Source: Muriicola marianensis (GTDB lineage Bacteria; Bacteroidota; Bacteroidia; Flavobacteriales; Flavobacteriaceae). From it: a stretch of 64,000 nucleotides of DNA. The notes under the pieces are model-generated. The model ran no database searches, was not told the origin of the DNA, and saw only the letters and a list, made by a program, of their open reading frames with translations. The translations under genes were made by a program, and so were the position numbers. Shown here one piece after another: positions 50,480-60,008 of this stretch. The stretch covers positions 124,001 through 188,000 of the forward strand of contig NZ_BMFH01000001.1 in the NCBI RefSeq assembly GCF_014638095.1, in the 5' to 3' direction. Each line of letters starts with the position of its first letter. Position 1 is the first letter of the stretch.

Positions 50480-51112
50480 TTATTTGCCGAAAAGGCCACC
50501 CAGCATTCCACCCAGTCCGCCTTTTTTCTTTTTGGCACCCAGTACCATGCCGGCTACATCATCAAGCACACTTCCGTCGCCATCAGCGTCGATCAGGCTT
50601 GTGATCAGGCTTTGGTTCTGTTTGGGTTGTCCTCCAAGCATCGATCCAAGCAGAGAGGTCAGCCCGTTAGCATCGCTCACATTGCTCTGCGCCTTTTGCC
50701 TGCCGAGATATCCCATAACGATAGGGGCTGCGATCTTGAGGATCTGGGCCACCGAACCTGCATCCACCCCGGATTTCTGACTCAGGGCATTTTCTATCAT
50801 GGGTTGCTTGTTACCCAGTACATGGCCGAGAATCCCTGCTCCGTCTTGCAGCACGGAATCATTGACCCCTCCCTGGAAAAGTCCGCCTAAATTATCCAAG
50901 ATACCCCCTGAATGTTTTGAATCCAGGGCGTTCATCAATCCGGATGCTCCCTGGGGATCTGATGCATTTTTCTTCATGGCACCCAGCAACAGCGGCATGG
51001 CCATGCTCAAAACATCCGCTGTTTTGTCTGAAGGCTGCCCGGTCTGTTCCGACACCCCGTCGACGAGTTGTTTTCCCAGAGGTCCGCCCAGTAAATCTAA
51101 TAATCCTGACAT
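50480..51112 (-). CDS. DUF937-family protein
   Basis: The product is 210 residues, helical, soluble and Gly/Leu-rich. It starts MSGLLDLLGGPLGKQLVDGV, has the family block ADVLSMAMPLLLGAMKKNAS near 32-51 and a second similar region QILKIAAPIVMGYLGRQKA, then a DADGDGSVLDD loop near the C-terminus that resembles an EF-hand or dockerin-type Ca-binding loop, and a basic Gly-rich tail. DUF937 proteins are of unknown function. It lies upstream of a terminator and downstream of serA, on the same strand. Confidence 0.88.
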   Translation of the reverse strand: MSGLLDLLGGPLGKQLVDGVSEQTGQPSDKTADVLSMAMPLLLGAMKKNASDPQGASGLMNALDSKHSGGILDNLGGLFQGGVNDSVLQDGAGILGHVLGNKQPMIENALSQKSGVDAGSVAQILKIAAPIVMGYLGRQKAQSNVSDANGLTSLLGSMLGGQPKQNQSLITSLIDADGDGSVLDDVAGMVLGAKKKKGGLGGMLGGLFGK

Positions 51113-51148
51113 TTTAATGGTTTTGGTGTAAGATACTATTTTTTAAAT

Positions 51149-52105
51149 CTAATTGAGGAGCTTGATGATCTGCTCTGCCAGCTCAGTACCGATCCTGTCC
51201 TGGGCTTCCCCTGTGGCGGCCCCTATATGGGGCGAGAGAGAGATCTTGGGATGCATCAAAATGCGTACCTCAGGATGGGGTTCACTTTCAAATACATCCA
51301 ACCCGGCAAAAGCGATCTTGCCCTGGTCGATGGCATCCAGCAGGGCGACCTCGTCGATAACCCCTCCACGGGCCGCATTTACCAAGCCTACACCGTTCTT
51401 CATCATGTCGAATTCTGGCTTCCCTATCACGTAGTCCTTTTGAGCCGGGACGTGAAGGGTGATAAAATCTGCTGCTTTAAGGACTTCCTCCTTTGAACTT
51501 GAGTGAAGGGGAAAGGAAATGGAGCGATCGTCGTAAAAAGAAATACTGATCTCTGCCTCCTGGAGGTTGGGGTCAAAATACATCACCTTCATCCCAATCC
51601 CGAGAGCGATCTTTGCGGTAGCCTGACCTATCCTGCCGAAGCCGAGCACACCCAGGGTTTTTCCTCTTAATTCCGTGCCTTTTCCGTAACTCTTCTTCAG
51701 GCCTTTAAAATTCTTATCACCTTCCAGTGGCATATTCCGGTTGGCGTCATATAGAAACCTCGCCCCCCCAAAGAGATGGGCAAATACCAGTTCTGCCACC
51801 GAGGCTGAAGAGGATGCGGGGGTATTGATCACATGCAGGCCTTTTTCTCGGGCGTATTCCACATCGATATTATCCATCCCGACTCCGCCACGGCCAATCA
51901 GCTTTAGCCCGGGGCAGGAATCGATCAACTCTTTTCTAACCTGGGTCGCGCTGCGGACCAAAAGACCTGCTACGTTTTCCTCATTGATGAAATTAACCAG
52001 CTGTTCCTGGGCCACATTTGTCGTCAGTACCTCAAATCCTGCGGATTGCAGGGCCTCTATTCCACTTTTTGAAATGCCGTCATTGGCAAGGATCTTTTTA
52101 CTCAT
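51149..52105 (-). CDS. serA: D-3-phosphoglycerate dehydrogenase, short form without ACT domain
   Basis: SerA oxidises 3-phosphoglycerate to 3-phosphohydroxypyruvate, the first step of serine synthesis. The product is 318 residues, so it lacks the C-terminal regulatory ACT domain that makes the longer forms sensitive to serine. The NAD-binding motif is LGVLGFGRIGQATAKIALG, and the catalytic Arg, Glu and His are in VNAARGGVIDE, DVFESEPHPE and LSPHIGAATGE. It lies 41 bases after serC, which catalyses the next step, so the operon makes phosphoserine. The assignment rests on this neighbourhood as well as on the fold. Confidence 0.92.
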   Translation of the reverse strand: MSKKILANDGISKSGIEALQSAGFEVLTTNVAQEQLVNFINEENVAGLLVRSATQVRKELIDSCPGLKLIGRGGVGMDNIDVEYAREKGLHVINTPASSSASVAELVFAHLFGGARFLYDANRNMPLEGDKNFKGLKKSYGKGTELRGKTLGVLGFGRIGQATAKIALGIGMKVMYFDPNLQEAEISISFYDDRSISFPLHSSSKEEVLKAADFITLHVPAQKDYVIGKPEFDMMKNGVGLVNAARGGVIDEVALLDAIDQGKIAFAGLDVFESEPHPEVRILMHPKISLSPHIGAATGEAQDRIGTELAEQIIKLLN

Positions 52106-52146
52106 AAATACGTGTATTCAATTCAGATTGCTTTTCTGAGTGCCTG

Positions 52147-53211
52147 TCAGGCCTTCCTTTCAAGGTCACTCATTACATCTACCAGTACACCTACACTCTC
52201 CAGGGTGAGGGCATTGTACATAGACGCCCTGTACCCTCCAACCGATCGGTGGCCGTTCAGGCCATTGATTCCGGCCTCTTTCCACATAGCATCAAAGGTG
52301 TCTTTGAGTTTTTCATCTTTGAGCGTAAACGTGGCGTTCATGTTAGACCGGTCTTCCTTGGCGGCAAACCCCTGGAAGAGGGGGTTGAGATCGATCTCGG
52401 AATAAATCAGTTTTGCCTTTTTCTCGTTGATCTCCTCAATAGCAGCTATACCGCCCATGTCCTTAAGCCATTGCAGGGTCAGCATGCAGACATAGACCGG
52501 GAAAACGGCCGGGGTATTGAACATACTGTCTTTACCGATGTGTACCTGGTAATTCAGCATGGACGGGATCTTACGCGTCACCTTTCCGAGCAGGTCCTCC
52601 TTGATGACCACAAGAGTGGTTCCGGCCGGACCCATATTCTTTTGTGCTCCGGCATATATCAGGTCGAATTTTGAGAAATCGAGCTGACGCGAAAAAATAT
52701 CAGAACTCATATCGCAGACCAGGGGTACGTTGGTGGAGGGGAAATCCTTGATCTGTGTTCCGAAAATAGTATTGTTCGAAGTGAGGTGCAGGTAATCCAG
52801 GTCTGCCGGAATATCAAAACCCTTGGGGATAAAATTGAAGTTCTTATCCTTGGAAGAGGCGACCTCCACAGCGTTCCCGATGATTTTTGCTTCCTTCAGG
52901 GCATTGGAACTCCAGGTTCCTGTATTGAGGTAACCCGCCTTGTTCTCGAGCAGGTTGTAGGCCAGCATCGGAAACTGCAGGCTCGCACCTCCCTGCAAGT
53001 AGAGGGCCTGATACCCTTTTCCTTCCAGGCCGAGGAGCTCAAGGGCCAGGGACCTGGCTTTTTCCATGATTGCGACGAATTCTTTGCTTCTATGGGAGAT
53101 CTCTATGAGTGAGAGTCCGATCCCATCGAGTTCGAGCACGGCGTCAGAAGCCTTTTTCATGACCTCAGCCGGCAGGATACAGGGACCGGCGCTAAAATTG
53201 TGTTTTTTCAT
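52147..53211 (-). CDS. serC: Phosphoserine aminotransferase
   Basis: SerC transfers an amino group from glutamate to 3-phosphohydroxypyruvate, giving phosphoserine; related activity serves pyridoxine synthesis. The product is 354 residues. The N-terminus KKHNFSAGPCILPAEVMKKA is highly typical, and the PLP lysine is in LIYAGAQKNMGPAGTTLVV. The C-terminal NGLNGHRSVGGYRASMYNAL carries substrate-phosphate contacts. It is directly upstream of serA in the same operon, and downstream of the LuxC-like gene. Confidence 0.95.
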   Translation of the reverse strand: MKKHNFSAGPCILPAEVMKKASDAVLELDGIGLSLIEISHRSKEFVAIMEKARSLALELLGLEGKGYQALYLQGGASLQFPMLAYNLLENKAGYLNTGTWSSNALKEAKIIGNAVEVASSKDKNFNFIPKGFDIPADLDYLHLTSNNTIFGTQIKDFPSTNVPLVCDMSSDIFSRQLDFSKFDLIYAGAQKNMGPAGTTLVVIKEDLLGKVTRKIPSMLNYQVHIGKDSMFNTPAVFPVYVCMLTLQWLKDMGGIAAIEEINEKKAKLIYSEIDLNPLFQGFAAKEDRSNMNATFTLKDEKLKDTFDAMWKEAGINGLNGHRSVGGYRASMYNALTLESVGVLVDVMSDLERKA

Positions 53212-53245
53212 AAGTCGGGGTGCTTTTTTTGCAGCCGTAAAGGTC

Positions 53246-53274
53246 GAAAATTAACCCGAGATAGGCAGGGCAAA
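53246..53274 (-). promoter_or_regulatory. Possible promoter of serC-serA
   Basis: On the minus strand TTTG (53274-53271) is followed after 17 bases by TAATTTTC (53253-53246), one base off the -7 consensus, 34 bases before the serC ATG. Confidence 0.35.
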
Positions 53275-53289
53275 TCGCGAATAATTGTT

Positions 53290-54324
53290 TCAGGTTTTTA
53301 ACAGGAATTCAACAGTATCCACCCCGTCGGCATAGTCAGACAGGGAAGGGTTCTGTGTTTGCCCGAAAGGCACTTCCCCGGGTATAAAGCCCTCTGCTAC
53401 CAGACACTGTATCTTTTCGCGATCAGATTCCAATTTTTCCTTGAGTTTCCCCGGGGAATCATAGGTCTCATAATATACCGCACCAATGGGGGAGGCGTAC
53501 CCCGAATCCTCCTTCAGGACGAGGAATCCATTGTCCAAGAAAGGAAATTCACTCATCAGGTACACTGCCTTGTTGTAATCGTAGTTATTGTGATATTTAT
53601 GGTGGTCCTTAATGCCCTCAAAGGGTATTAGGGCAGTAAAAAGGTCTTGAAAATCATATCCCTCCGGCACGAACAATTTGCTCACGCTACGGCAGCCCAG
53701 ACCAAAGTACCTGAAGATATCCTCTCCGAGAGCGCGTAATTTTTCCTGGGATTCGTCCCCTGTAAGCACTGCCGCACTGTTTCGGTTCTTCCTGATAATG
53801 TGAGGTTTATTCCCAAAGTAGTACTCGAAATACCTCGAAGTGTTGTCGCTTCCCGTAGCGATCACAGCATCGAATCCCTTCATAACTCCCTCTGAAAAAA
53901 CGGTGCAACCCCTAAAATGAGGTTCAAAGTCTTCGAGTTTTTTTATCAGGGCAGGCAGCAATTCAGTATCTCCTGAAGCCAGCTTAACCAGGGCCTTGTG
54001 GCCTGTGATCAGCACACAAAGCAGATCGTGAAACCCTACCAGGGGAATGTTCCCTGCCATGATTATTGCCACTACTTTAGGGTCTTTTTCGGGTATTTCG
54101 TACGCTGAGATCCAGGACCTCAGATTTTCCTCGGTGAGTTCCTTACCCCAGGCCGATAGGGCGTGCCGGAGGTTTTCTCGGGTAAACCAGCCGTTCCGAC
54201 TACCCGCACGTTCCACCGCCAGGGTAAATTCATCTTCTGCAGATTCAGGATCATCCATTCTGAAATCCCTGAGAAAGTCACCCAGTTTAACAAATGCTTG
54301 TATTCTTCGTTCCAGTGAGCCCAT
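53290..54324 (-). CDS. Acyl-CoA reductase, LuxC family
   Basis: The product is 344 residues. LuxC enzymes reduce fatty acyl groups to aldehydes with NADPH through an acyl-cysteine intermediate. Family blocks: VVAIIMAGNIPLVGFHDLLC (about 77-96), GHKALVKLASGDTELLPALI, DAVIATGSDNTSRYFEYYFG and KNRNSAAVLTGDESQEKLRA. The catalytic Cys is probably the one in YFGLGCRSVSKLFVP. There is no luciferase gene here, so bioluminescence is not implied. Bacteroidota homologues have an unknown role. It lies upstream of serC on the same strand and is divergent from the ferredoxin gene, an arrangement I recall as common in Flavobacteriaceae. Confidence 0.88.
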   Translation of the reverse strand: MGSLERRIQAFVKLGDFLRDFRMDDPESAEDEFTLAVERAGSRNGWFTRENLRHALSAWGKELTEENLRSWISAYEIPEKDPKVVAIIMAGNIPLVGFHDLLCVLITGHKALVKLASGDTELLPALIKKLEDFEPHFRGCTVFSEGVMKGFDAVIATGSDNTSRYFEYYFGNKPHIIRKNRNSAAVLTGDESQEKLRALGEDIFRYFGLGCRSVSKLFVPEGYDFQDLFTALIPFEGIKDHHKYHNNYDYNKAVYLMSEFPFLDNGFLVLKEDSGYASPIGAVYYETYDSPGKLKEKLESDREKIQCLVAEGFIPGEVPFGQTQNPSLSDYADGVDTVEFLLKT

Positions 54325-54328
54325 TATA

Positions 54329-54360
54329 TTTGTAGAAAATAAGAACGCCTTTTACCTTTG
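54329..54360 (+). promoter_or_regulatory. Promoter of the ferredoxin gene
   Basis: TTTG (54329-54332) is followed after 20 bases by TACCTTTG (54353-54360). Both elements and the spacing match the Bacteroidota housekeeping promoter. The leader to the ATG at 54439 is about 70 bases. Confidence 0.7.
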
Positions 54361-54438
54361 CCGCAAAAATAGGGTAAATGTAAAATTCATGGGGTCCGAC
54401 CCGACCTTATTTTTATCTGCTAATAGAAAAAGAGAGTT

Positions 54439-54792
54439 ATGGCAATAATCATTACAGACGAATGCATCAACTGTGGTGCCTGCGAACCGGAATGCCCCAA
54501 TACTGCGATTTATGAAGGTGCAGATGAGTGGCGCTACAGCGACGGGACATCCCTTAAAGGAGATGTGGTCCTTCCCGATGGACGCAAAGTAAATGCTGAG
54601 GAAGTGCAGGAGCCTATCAGTGATGAGATCTACTATATCGCTCCGGACAAGTGTACAGAGTGCATGGGCTTCCACGAGGAGCCCCAGTGTGCTGCCGTAT
54701 GCCCGGTAGATTGCTGTGTCCCTGATGAGGATCGTGTGGAGAGCGAAGAGGTCCTCCTGTCCAAGCAGCGATTTATGCACCCTGAGGATTAA
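54439..54792 (+). CDS. 2[4Fe-4S] ferredoxin
   Basis: The product is 117 residues, of the clostridial-type dicluster ferredoxins (Alvin type, with an insertion). The first cluster motif is [13 protein letters not shown]. The second is [19 protein letters not shown], with a longer loop between the second and third cysteines. There is a roughly 40-residue insertion between the two motifs. It is a low-potential electron carrier, partner unknown. It is divergent from the LuxC-like gene, and its last four bases overlap the convergent gene at 54789. Confidence 0.93.
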   Translation: MAIIITDECINCGACEPECPNTAIYEGADEWRYSDGTSLKGDVVLPDGRKVNAEEVQEPISDEIYYIAPDKCTECMGFHEEPQCAAVCPVDCCVPDEDRVESEEVLLSKQRFMHPED

Positions 54793-56321
54793 TCCCCGGC
54801 CTTAAAGTTTTTCATTTCCTCCAGAGGCTGAATAATTTGCCTGTCCTGCCAGATGGAGGATTCAAATTGTTTCAGTTCGGTGTAGGGTATCTTCTCTGCT
54901 TCGGTCAGGTTTATGAATTCTGCCGGATCCAGATCCTCTGCCTTGAGGATCAACAGTTCCCGCTTCTCCCTTCCTTCCCCTTCCAGGTTGAAGTCGAACA
55001 GCACCTTGTCTTTCCTCGGGCTGTTCTCTATGAACTTCAATGGCCGATGAAGGTAGATGTAGTTGCCCTCCTCTTTGGTGATATAATAGGGATGGTAGAT
55101 CCCATTAGCCCCTGCTTTATAGATCACCGTGCCCTTATGGGTTTTTTCAATGTATTTTATTCCCAGTAGGAGTTTCATATTAAATTTCCTCCCTCTTTTT
55201 CCGTCGCCGAAGGCATAATCTGCCTTTAATACGGCATAATCCCGGGTAGAAATATAGAATGTGCCGGCAAATCTGGAACTTCCCTTCCCGGGGAAGAAGG
55301 AGACCACATAAATGGGGTTTCCCTGAAAATAAGAAATGCCGTCGAGGGTGTATTCGTAGGCCTTCGGATCGAGCAGCTTTTCAAGGAAGGAGTTCTCGTG
55401 CCATTGAGACCGTTTCAGGGTGCTCATAACAGACGATCTGATCTCTCCCCTGGAATACTCTGTTTTCTTTTCCTGCCTGAACTCTTCCTTGTCCAGGGCC
55501 AGGGAATCCTCTATCTTAAACAAGCCGGTCTTTAACTTGTACGTTTTGCTGGTATCAAGGTACTGCAGGATGATACCCTGTGCCTGTTTTTGTACGCCTT
55601 CCATAGAAAATTCCTTGCGGCTGTCCAGGAGTCTGGTGGCCCGGTCTATAGATATCTTGCTCGAGTCCCGTTGCTTCAATAGTACAATTCCGCTGTAATC
55701 GCGAAATTCCATCAACTTGCTCTCTACGACCGATCTGGCCAGGGAATCTAACTTTTTGCTGGCCCGGGCTACCTGCTGTTTCGGAATGCGTGTGGCCTTA
55801 TCAATATCGACATTCAGGTCCTCAAATTGCATGTAGGAGGTCCCTCGGTAGAAAACCTCATACTTCTGATCCGTGCTGGAATAATTTTGAGGATAGGCCC
55901 TTCGCACCTCCCGGATGATCTCTTCGGCCGAGGGTTGCCGATCCCTCAGCAGGACCTCGTCCAACTCTATGGCTGAGGGTTCGAGATAAATCACAATTTC
56001 CTCCATTGCAGAGGGGAGAGGGATACGCTTCTGGGCATATCCCATGGAGGAGATCAGCAGGCTATCGCCGGCTTTGCCTGCCAAAGACAGGGAAAATCCA
56101 CCTTCTTCGTTTGCGATGGTGCCGTAATCAGGGCCCAATTGCACAGTGGCGTAGGGGATGGCCTCCTTTGTATTAAAATTTCTGATATAACCCTCTAAGG
56201 TCTGTGCTTTCACGCTCAGACCCATGAACAGGAGGGACAATAGTGCAATGTTATTCTTTAATATCAATGGAAACAGATTTAAAGATTGAGACGAACAAGA
56301 TGTTCTTTTGTTACTGTGCAT
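54789..56321 (-). CDS. Carboxypeptidase-regulatory-like domain protein, exported
   Basis: The product is 510 residues. A hydrophobic export signal (about 23-40, [17 protein letters not shown]) precedes a CarboxypepD_reg-like beta-sandwich (about 41-115) starting [20 protein letters not shown] with the [12 protein letters not shown] strand. The rest (about 130-510) is a large mainly beta domain with repeated aromatic and charged residues, for example [20 protein letters not shown] and [20 protein letters not shown]. This layout is common in Bacteroidota surface proteins related to the DUF5686 family. It probably sits at the outer membrane. It lies 24 bases after the ureohydrolase gene. Confidence 0.82.
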   Translation of the reverse strand: MHSNKRTSCSSQSLNLFPLILKNNIALLSLLFMGLSVKAQTLEGYIRNFNTKEAIPYATVQLGPDYGTIANEEGGFSLSLAGKAGDSLLISSMGYAQKRIPLPSAMEEIVIYLEPSAIELDEVLLRDRQPSAEEIIREVRRAYPQNYSSTDQKYEVFYRGTSYMQFEDLNVDIDKATRIPKQQVARASKKLDSLARSVVESKLMEFRDYSGIVLLKQRDSSKISIDRATRLLDSRKEFSMEGVQKQAQGIILQYLDTSKTYKLKTGLFKIEDSLALDKEEFRQEKKTEYSRGEIRSSVMSTLKRSQWHENSFLEKLLDPKAYEYTLDGISYFQGNPIYVVSFFPGKGSSRFAGTFYISTRDYAVLKADYAFGDGKRGRKFNMKLLLGIKYIEKTHKGTVIYKAGANGIYHPYYITKEEGNYIYLHRPLKFIENSPRKDKVLFDFNLEGEGREKRELLILKAEDLDPAEFINLTEAEKIPYTELKQFESSIWQDRQIIQPLEEMKNFKAGD

Positions 56322-56345
56322 TATATTCTGGGATCAGCGAAAAGG

Positions 56346-57128
56346 TCAGGTCTTATTGGTGATCATCGCTGAGCAGATCTCCCGGAATATCTTGGCACAG
56401 ACCATGGCGGTCCTCTTATCTACATCCCGGTCCGGGTTGTATTCCACGATGTCTGCCCCCAGGATAGGGACTTTTACTGCCTGGATAATCTGTATCAGGC
56501 TCCTCGTTGAGAGTCCCCCTGGTTCCTGGTGTGAGACCCCGGGGGCGTAGGCCGGGTCCAGGGCATCTATATCCACCGATAGATAGATGGGAGATGTAAA
56601 GCGAGGCAGGCGGTGAAGGTCGAGGTCCTTCATCTCTGTGATCTCCACTCCGTATTTGGCAGCCTGTTCCCGCTGGTGGGTGTTCAGGGTCCGAATTCCT
56701 AATTGAACAAGCCTGCTGGCCAGTTTGTCTTCCATGATACGCGCAAATGGGCAGGCATGGGAGTAGGGGTCCCCGTCAAAACTGTCGTACAGATCGCCGT
56801 GCGCATCGATATGAAGGATTTGGAGCGGACCGTGAACAGAATGTAACGCCTTAACAATGGGATAGGTCACGGAATGGTCACCACCCAGGCTGATGATCTG
56901 CTGTTCCCCGTCCAGGTTAGAGGCTGTGATGCGTTCGATGTCAAAATAGTCGGCCGGTTTAAAATCCCCTTTATCCACAAAAACCGATGGATCTACCTCC
57001 AACCCGTTCTCGGCGAAATAATTAGCTGAAGAACTATGGTAGGCAGCACGGATTACAGGAGGTGCCTTGGCAGGTCCTCTCAAAAAGGACGATTTTTCGT
57101 CATAGATTATGCCCTGTAGTACGATCAT
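56346..57128 (-). CDS. Arginase/agmatinase-family ureohydrolase
   Basis: The product is 260 residues, somewhat shorter than typical agmatinase. The two-Mn site is complete: ISLGGDHSVTYP, LHIDAHGDLYD and YLSVDIDALDPAYAPG, followed by the GVSHQEPGGLSTR loop. Family members split guanidino compounds such as agmatine, arginine or guanidinobutyrate to urea and an amine. The substrate cannot be read from the sequence; agmatinase, feeding polyamine synthesis, is the usual annotation for such Bacteroidota proteins. It is the first gene of a unit with the regulatory-domain protein, after the TonB receptor's terminator. Confidence 0.88.
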   Translation of the reverse strand: MIVLQGIIYDEKSSFLRGPAKAPPVIRAAYHSSSANYFAENGLEVDPSVFVDKGDFKPADYFDIERITASNLDGEQQIISLGGDHSVTYPIVKALHSVHGPLQILHIDAHGDLYDSFDGDPYSHACPFARIMEDKLASRLVQLGIRTLNTHQREQAAKYGVEITEMKDLDLHRLPRFTSPIYLSVDIDALDPAYAPGVSHQEPGGLSTRSLIQIIQAVKVPILGADIVEYNPDRDVDKRTAMVCAKIFREICSAMITNKT

Positions 57129-57141
57129 AGTCCATGAAAAT

Positions 57142-57173
57142 AAAAAGACTGGCAGAAACCCACCAGTCTTTTT
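57142..57173. terminator. Bidirectional-type terminator between the TonB receptor and the ureohydrolase
   Basis: AAAAAGACTGG (57142-57152) pairs perfectly with CCAGTCTTTTT (57163-57173), an 11-bp stem. It ends the minus-strand receptor transcript, 22 bases after its stop codon. Confidence 0.88.
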
Positions 57174-57195
57174 AATGAAATCTTATCTCAGGCTG

Positions 57196-59886
57196 TTAAA
57201 ATGAAAAGTTCAGCCTGCCGTAAAAAAATGAGCCTCCAAACCCCATCTGTACTGCATCAAAATAACCTCCTGCCTCTGTCCAGTCGTCCTGCTGGTCAGG
57301 ATACACATTAAAAAGGTTATTCGCCCCTACATTTAATTTCAGGTCTTCGCTCAAATCAAACCCGAAAACCAGATCTGTAACCAATTTGGGATCATAGGTA
57401 TCTGTAGCGGCGATGACCTGGTTCGGGAGACCACCGTAATCTGCCGGATCCTCGAACATCTGGAAATCGAGCAGCTCAATTTTACTGAAATGGGTAAAGG
57501 CCAATCCCACATCGAACCAATCCTTGTCGTAGTTCATATTCAGGGTCAGCTTGCTGTCAGGTGCGGAAGCCAGCAGGAATGCCTTATCCCTTTCACCGAA
57601 AAAGATCTGTTCATCCAGGGTACCGTTTTTAACATCCGTAATTTCCATGTCGTTTAAGTTTCCTGTGAAGGTGGCCGTAAAACTTCCGTCATCAAAGTAT
57701 GTTTTCCAGGAAAGCACCACATCTAGTCCGACGGTTCGCGTATCAGCACCGTTGGCAAAAAACTGAGCTGCTTCGACATTCGGAATCTGGGGGGCGTCGA
57801 AATTTCCGGTCAGCACGATCCTGTCCTGCACATTGATAAAATATCCATCTACAGTCGCAGAAAAGTCACCTAAATTGGCAGTGAGACCCAAACCTGCGTT
57901 AAAAGCCTTTTCCTCGGTGAGCTGCTGTATACCGAAGGAAGCGGTAACCGGACTGTTATTAGGTGATAATAGGGATTCCAGGGCCACACCTCCCACAAAG
58001 TTCGTGAACCTGAGGTTGTAATAGATCTGGGCCAGAGAAGGCGCCCTGAACCCTGTACTGAGGGAACCTCTGACGTTGACATTGTCCGAGGCTTTGACGC
58101 GCATGGCCAGTTTTCCGTTCAATGTGCTGCCAAAATCGCTGTAGTTCTCAAACCTGGCTGCTGCGCTGAGCAGGAAGGATTCGGATAGATCGAATTCTCC
58201 ATCGGCATAGAGTGAAAAGTTACTCCTGCTGCGGTCTACTTCGTTTGCCGGGCTGTATCCGGGAAAGCCCTGGGATCCACCGGGTCTGGGATCCCCGGAA
58301 TCAGGGTCGACCGGCTGGGTCTGATTTGCAGGGTCTGTGATCAGAAGCCCATTGACGTCGTAGGTGCCCCACGAGCCTTCTTCCCCCGCGAATATGACAA
58401 AATTCTCTGTTCTGTACTCCGCGCCAAAAGCGAGGTTCATGCCCTCCAGAACGTCATCGTAGTATTTGGAAAAGTCCAGATTAAGGGTATTCTGGCTCAG
58501 GCTATGACCACCCGCATCAAAATCTGTCGGGGATACATCCTCCAGGGATGCGTTGAGTGTTCCCTTGATGAAATAGTGGAAATTGTTTTTTCCAAATGTA
58601 TTGCTGAAGTCTGCTTTCCAGCCACTAGGGAGTTCTGTCCTGAAACCGGCCGAAATGGAATTGTCCGTAATATTCGATGTGATCCTCGGCGTAAATCCGT
58701 CCGGGTAGATGGAGGGAATAACCCTTGCCCCCCCGTTTCGCGTAAAGGCATAGGCATCTGTATCCCTGTAATTCCTTCCTCCGAAGACATAGAAATCCGT
58801 ATTATCTGAAACCGGGATCACGGAATTCACCATAAAATTGAATCCGTCGATAGCCGCTTCACCAAAACCTTTTCTAAAATCAAAGGCAGGACGCAGTGTC
58901 TTGTTCTTGCTGACGTATTCCATGGTAAAGTTGGCAAAACCGCGGTCACCGATCCCAACACCGTAGTTGATGCCCGCTTTTAAAGACCCGCCGTCAAAAT
59001 TTTGATCATCTCCTATCTGGTTCCCGTCCTTGTCGGTGTCGAGCCTGAATCCGTCCGTATTCCAGACCCCATAATTATCTGCTGTAAAATCAGTGATATC
59101 CACATCGGCGTTTGTGCTGTAGGCACCATAACTCAACAGGCCGGAAACTCCGTCTCTCTGGTCTTTAAGGACTATATTGATCACCCCGGCGATAGCGTCC
59201 GAACCGTATTGGGCTGAGGCTCCATCCCTGAGGATCTCGATGCGTTTTATGGCGGTTGCAGGAATGGCATTAAGGTCTGTTCCCGTATTACCCCTTCCCC
59301 TTGTGCCGAAAATGTTGATCAGGGAGGACTGGTGCCTTCGTTTGCCATTGATAAGGACCAAGGTCTGATCGGGTCCCAAGCCTCTCAAAGTGGCGGGATC
59401 AATATGATCCGCTCCGTCTGAACCTGATTGTTTATTAGCATTGAAGGAGGGTGCGGCAAACTGTAGCATTTCATTTACCTCTATTCGGCCGCTTTGGGTA
59501 ACCACGTCGGCCACATCGATCACATCGACAGGTACAGCCGTGTTAGTTGCAGTTCGCTTTGGACTTCGCGATCCAACCAGCTGCACTTCGCTTAACTGTA
59601 GGCCTTCTGTCAGGACCACGTCGATCACTGTCCGCCCTGAGACCTCTTCCTCATAGGTCTCGAAGCCAATGTAGCTGAAGACTAGGCTGCCGTTTGCAGC
59701 AGCTCTGATGGAATAATTACCGTCGAAATCTGTCGTCGTCCCGTTGGCAGTTCCTTTTTCTACAATGTTGACTCCTACCAGAGGGGTGCCGTCCTGATCG
59801 ACAACCTTACCTGTAATGGTTTGCTGGGCAAACGCAAAGGTGGTACTGAAGCACACAAATACGAAAAGTCTGTAAATAATTTTCAT
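57196..59886 (-). CDS. TonB-dependent receptor with carboxypeptidase-like N-terminal domain
   Basis: The product is 896 residues. In order: signal peptide (about 1-20, ending FAFAQ); a CarboxypepD_reg-like domain (about 22-95, TITGKVVDQDGTPLVGVNIV, with GNYSIRA); a plug (about 110-240, with LRGLGPDQTLVLINGKRRHQ and AGVINIVLKDQRDG); and a barrel ending in GRLNFSF with the terminal Phe that directs outer-membrane insertion. The plug region resembles siderophore/sugar receptor types more than SusC, and no SusD gene is adjacent. The substrate is unknown. The promoter is not clear; TACATTTA about 25 bases upstream is a near match. Confidence 0.93.
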   Translation of the reverse strand: MKIIYRLFVFVCFSTTFAFAQQTITGKVVDQDGTPLVGVNIVEKGTANGTTTDFDGNYSIRAAANGSLVFSYIGFETYEEEVSGRTVIDVVLTEGLQLSEVQLVGSRSPKRTATNTAVPVDVIDVADVVTQSGRIEVNEMLQFAAPSFNANKQSGSDGADHIDPATLRGLGPDQTLVLINGKRRHQSSLINIFGTRGRGNTGTDLNAIPATAIKRIEILRDGASAQYGSDAIAGVINIVLKDQRDGVSGLLSYGAYSTNADVDITDFTADNYGVWNTDGFRLDTDKDGNQIGDDQNFDGGSLKAGINYGVGIGDRGFANFTMEYVSKNKTLRPAFDFRKGFGEAAIDGFNFMVNSVIPVSDNTDFYVFGGRNYRDTDAYAFTRNGGARVIPSIYPDGFTPRITSNITDNSISAGFRTELPSGWKADFSNTFGKNNFHYFIKGTLNASLEDVSPTDFDAGGHSLSQNTLNLDFSKYYDDVLEGMNLAFGAEYRTENFVIFAGEEGSWGTYDVNGLLITDPANQTQPVDPDSGDPRPGGSQGFPGYSPANEVDRSRSNFSLYADGEFDLSESFLLSAAARFENYSDFGSTLNGKLAMRVKASDNVNVRGSLSTGFRAPSLAQIYYNLRFTNFVGGVALESLLSPNNSPVTASFGIQQLTEEKAFNAGLGLTANLGDFSATVDGYFINVQDRIVLTGNFDAPQIPNVEAAQFFANGADTRTVGLDVVLSWKTYFDDGSFTATFTGNLNDMEITDVKNGTLDEQIFFGERDKAFLLASAPDSKLTLNMNYDKDWFDVGLAFTHFSKIELLDFQMFEDPADYGGLPNQVIAATDTYDPKLVTDLVFGFDLSEDLKLNVGANNLFNVYPDQQDDWTEAGGYFDAVQMGFGGSFFYGRLNFSF

Positions 59887-59979
59887 CAGTTAGGTGTTAA
59901 TGGGTTAGTCCATTAAATGTATGGAAAAATATTCTTGCCATAACATAGTAGGGGATTACTAAATACCGTTTAGAAGGGC

Positions 59980-59987
59980 TATATTTG
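59980..59987 (+). promoter_or_regulatory. -7 promoter element for ychF
   Basis: TATATTTG matches TAnnTTTG, 21 bases before the ATG at 60009. It lies over the TTG that opens the longer frame at 59985, which rules that start out. Confidence 0.55.
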
Positions 59988-60008
59988 CCGCGTCAAAAAA
60001 TTAACCTG

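Noticed and set aside
53290-54324. LuxC homology as a sign of bioluminescence
   Set aside because: No luxA/luxB, luxD or luxE genes are present and LuxC-like proteins are common in non-luminous Bacteroidota.
57196-59886. SusCD-type polysaccharide utilisation locus
   Set aside because: Neither TonB receptor has an adjacent SusD-like lipoprotein or glycoside hydrolase gene.
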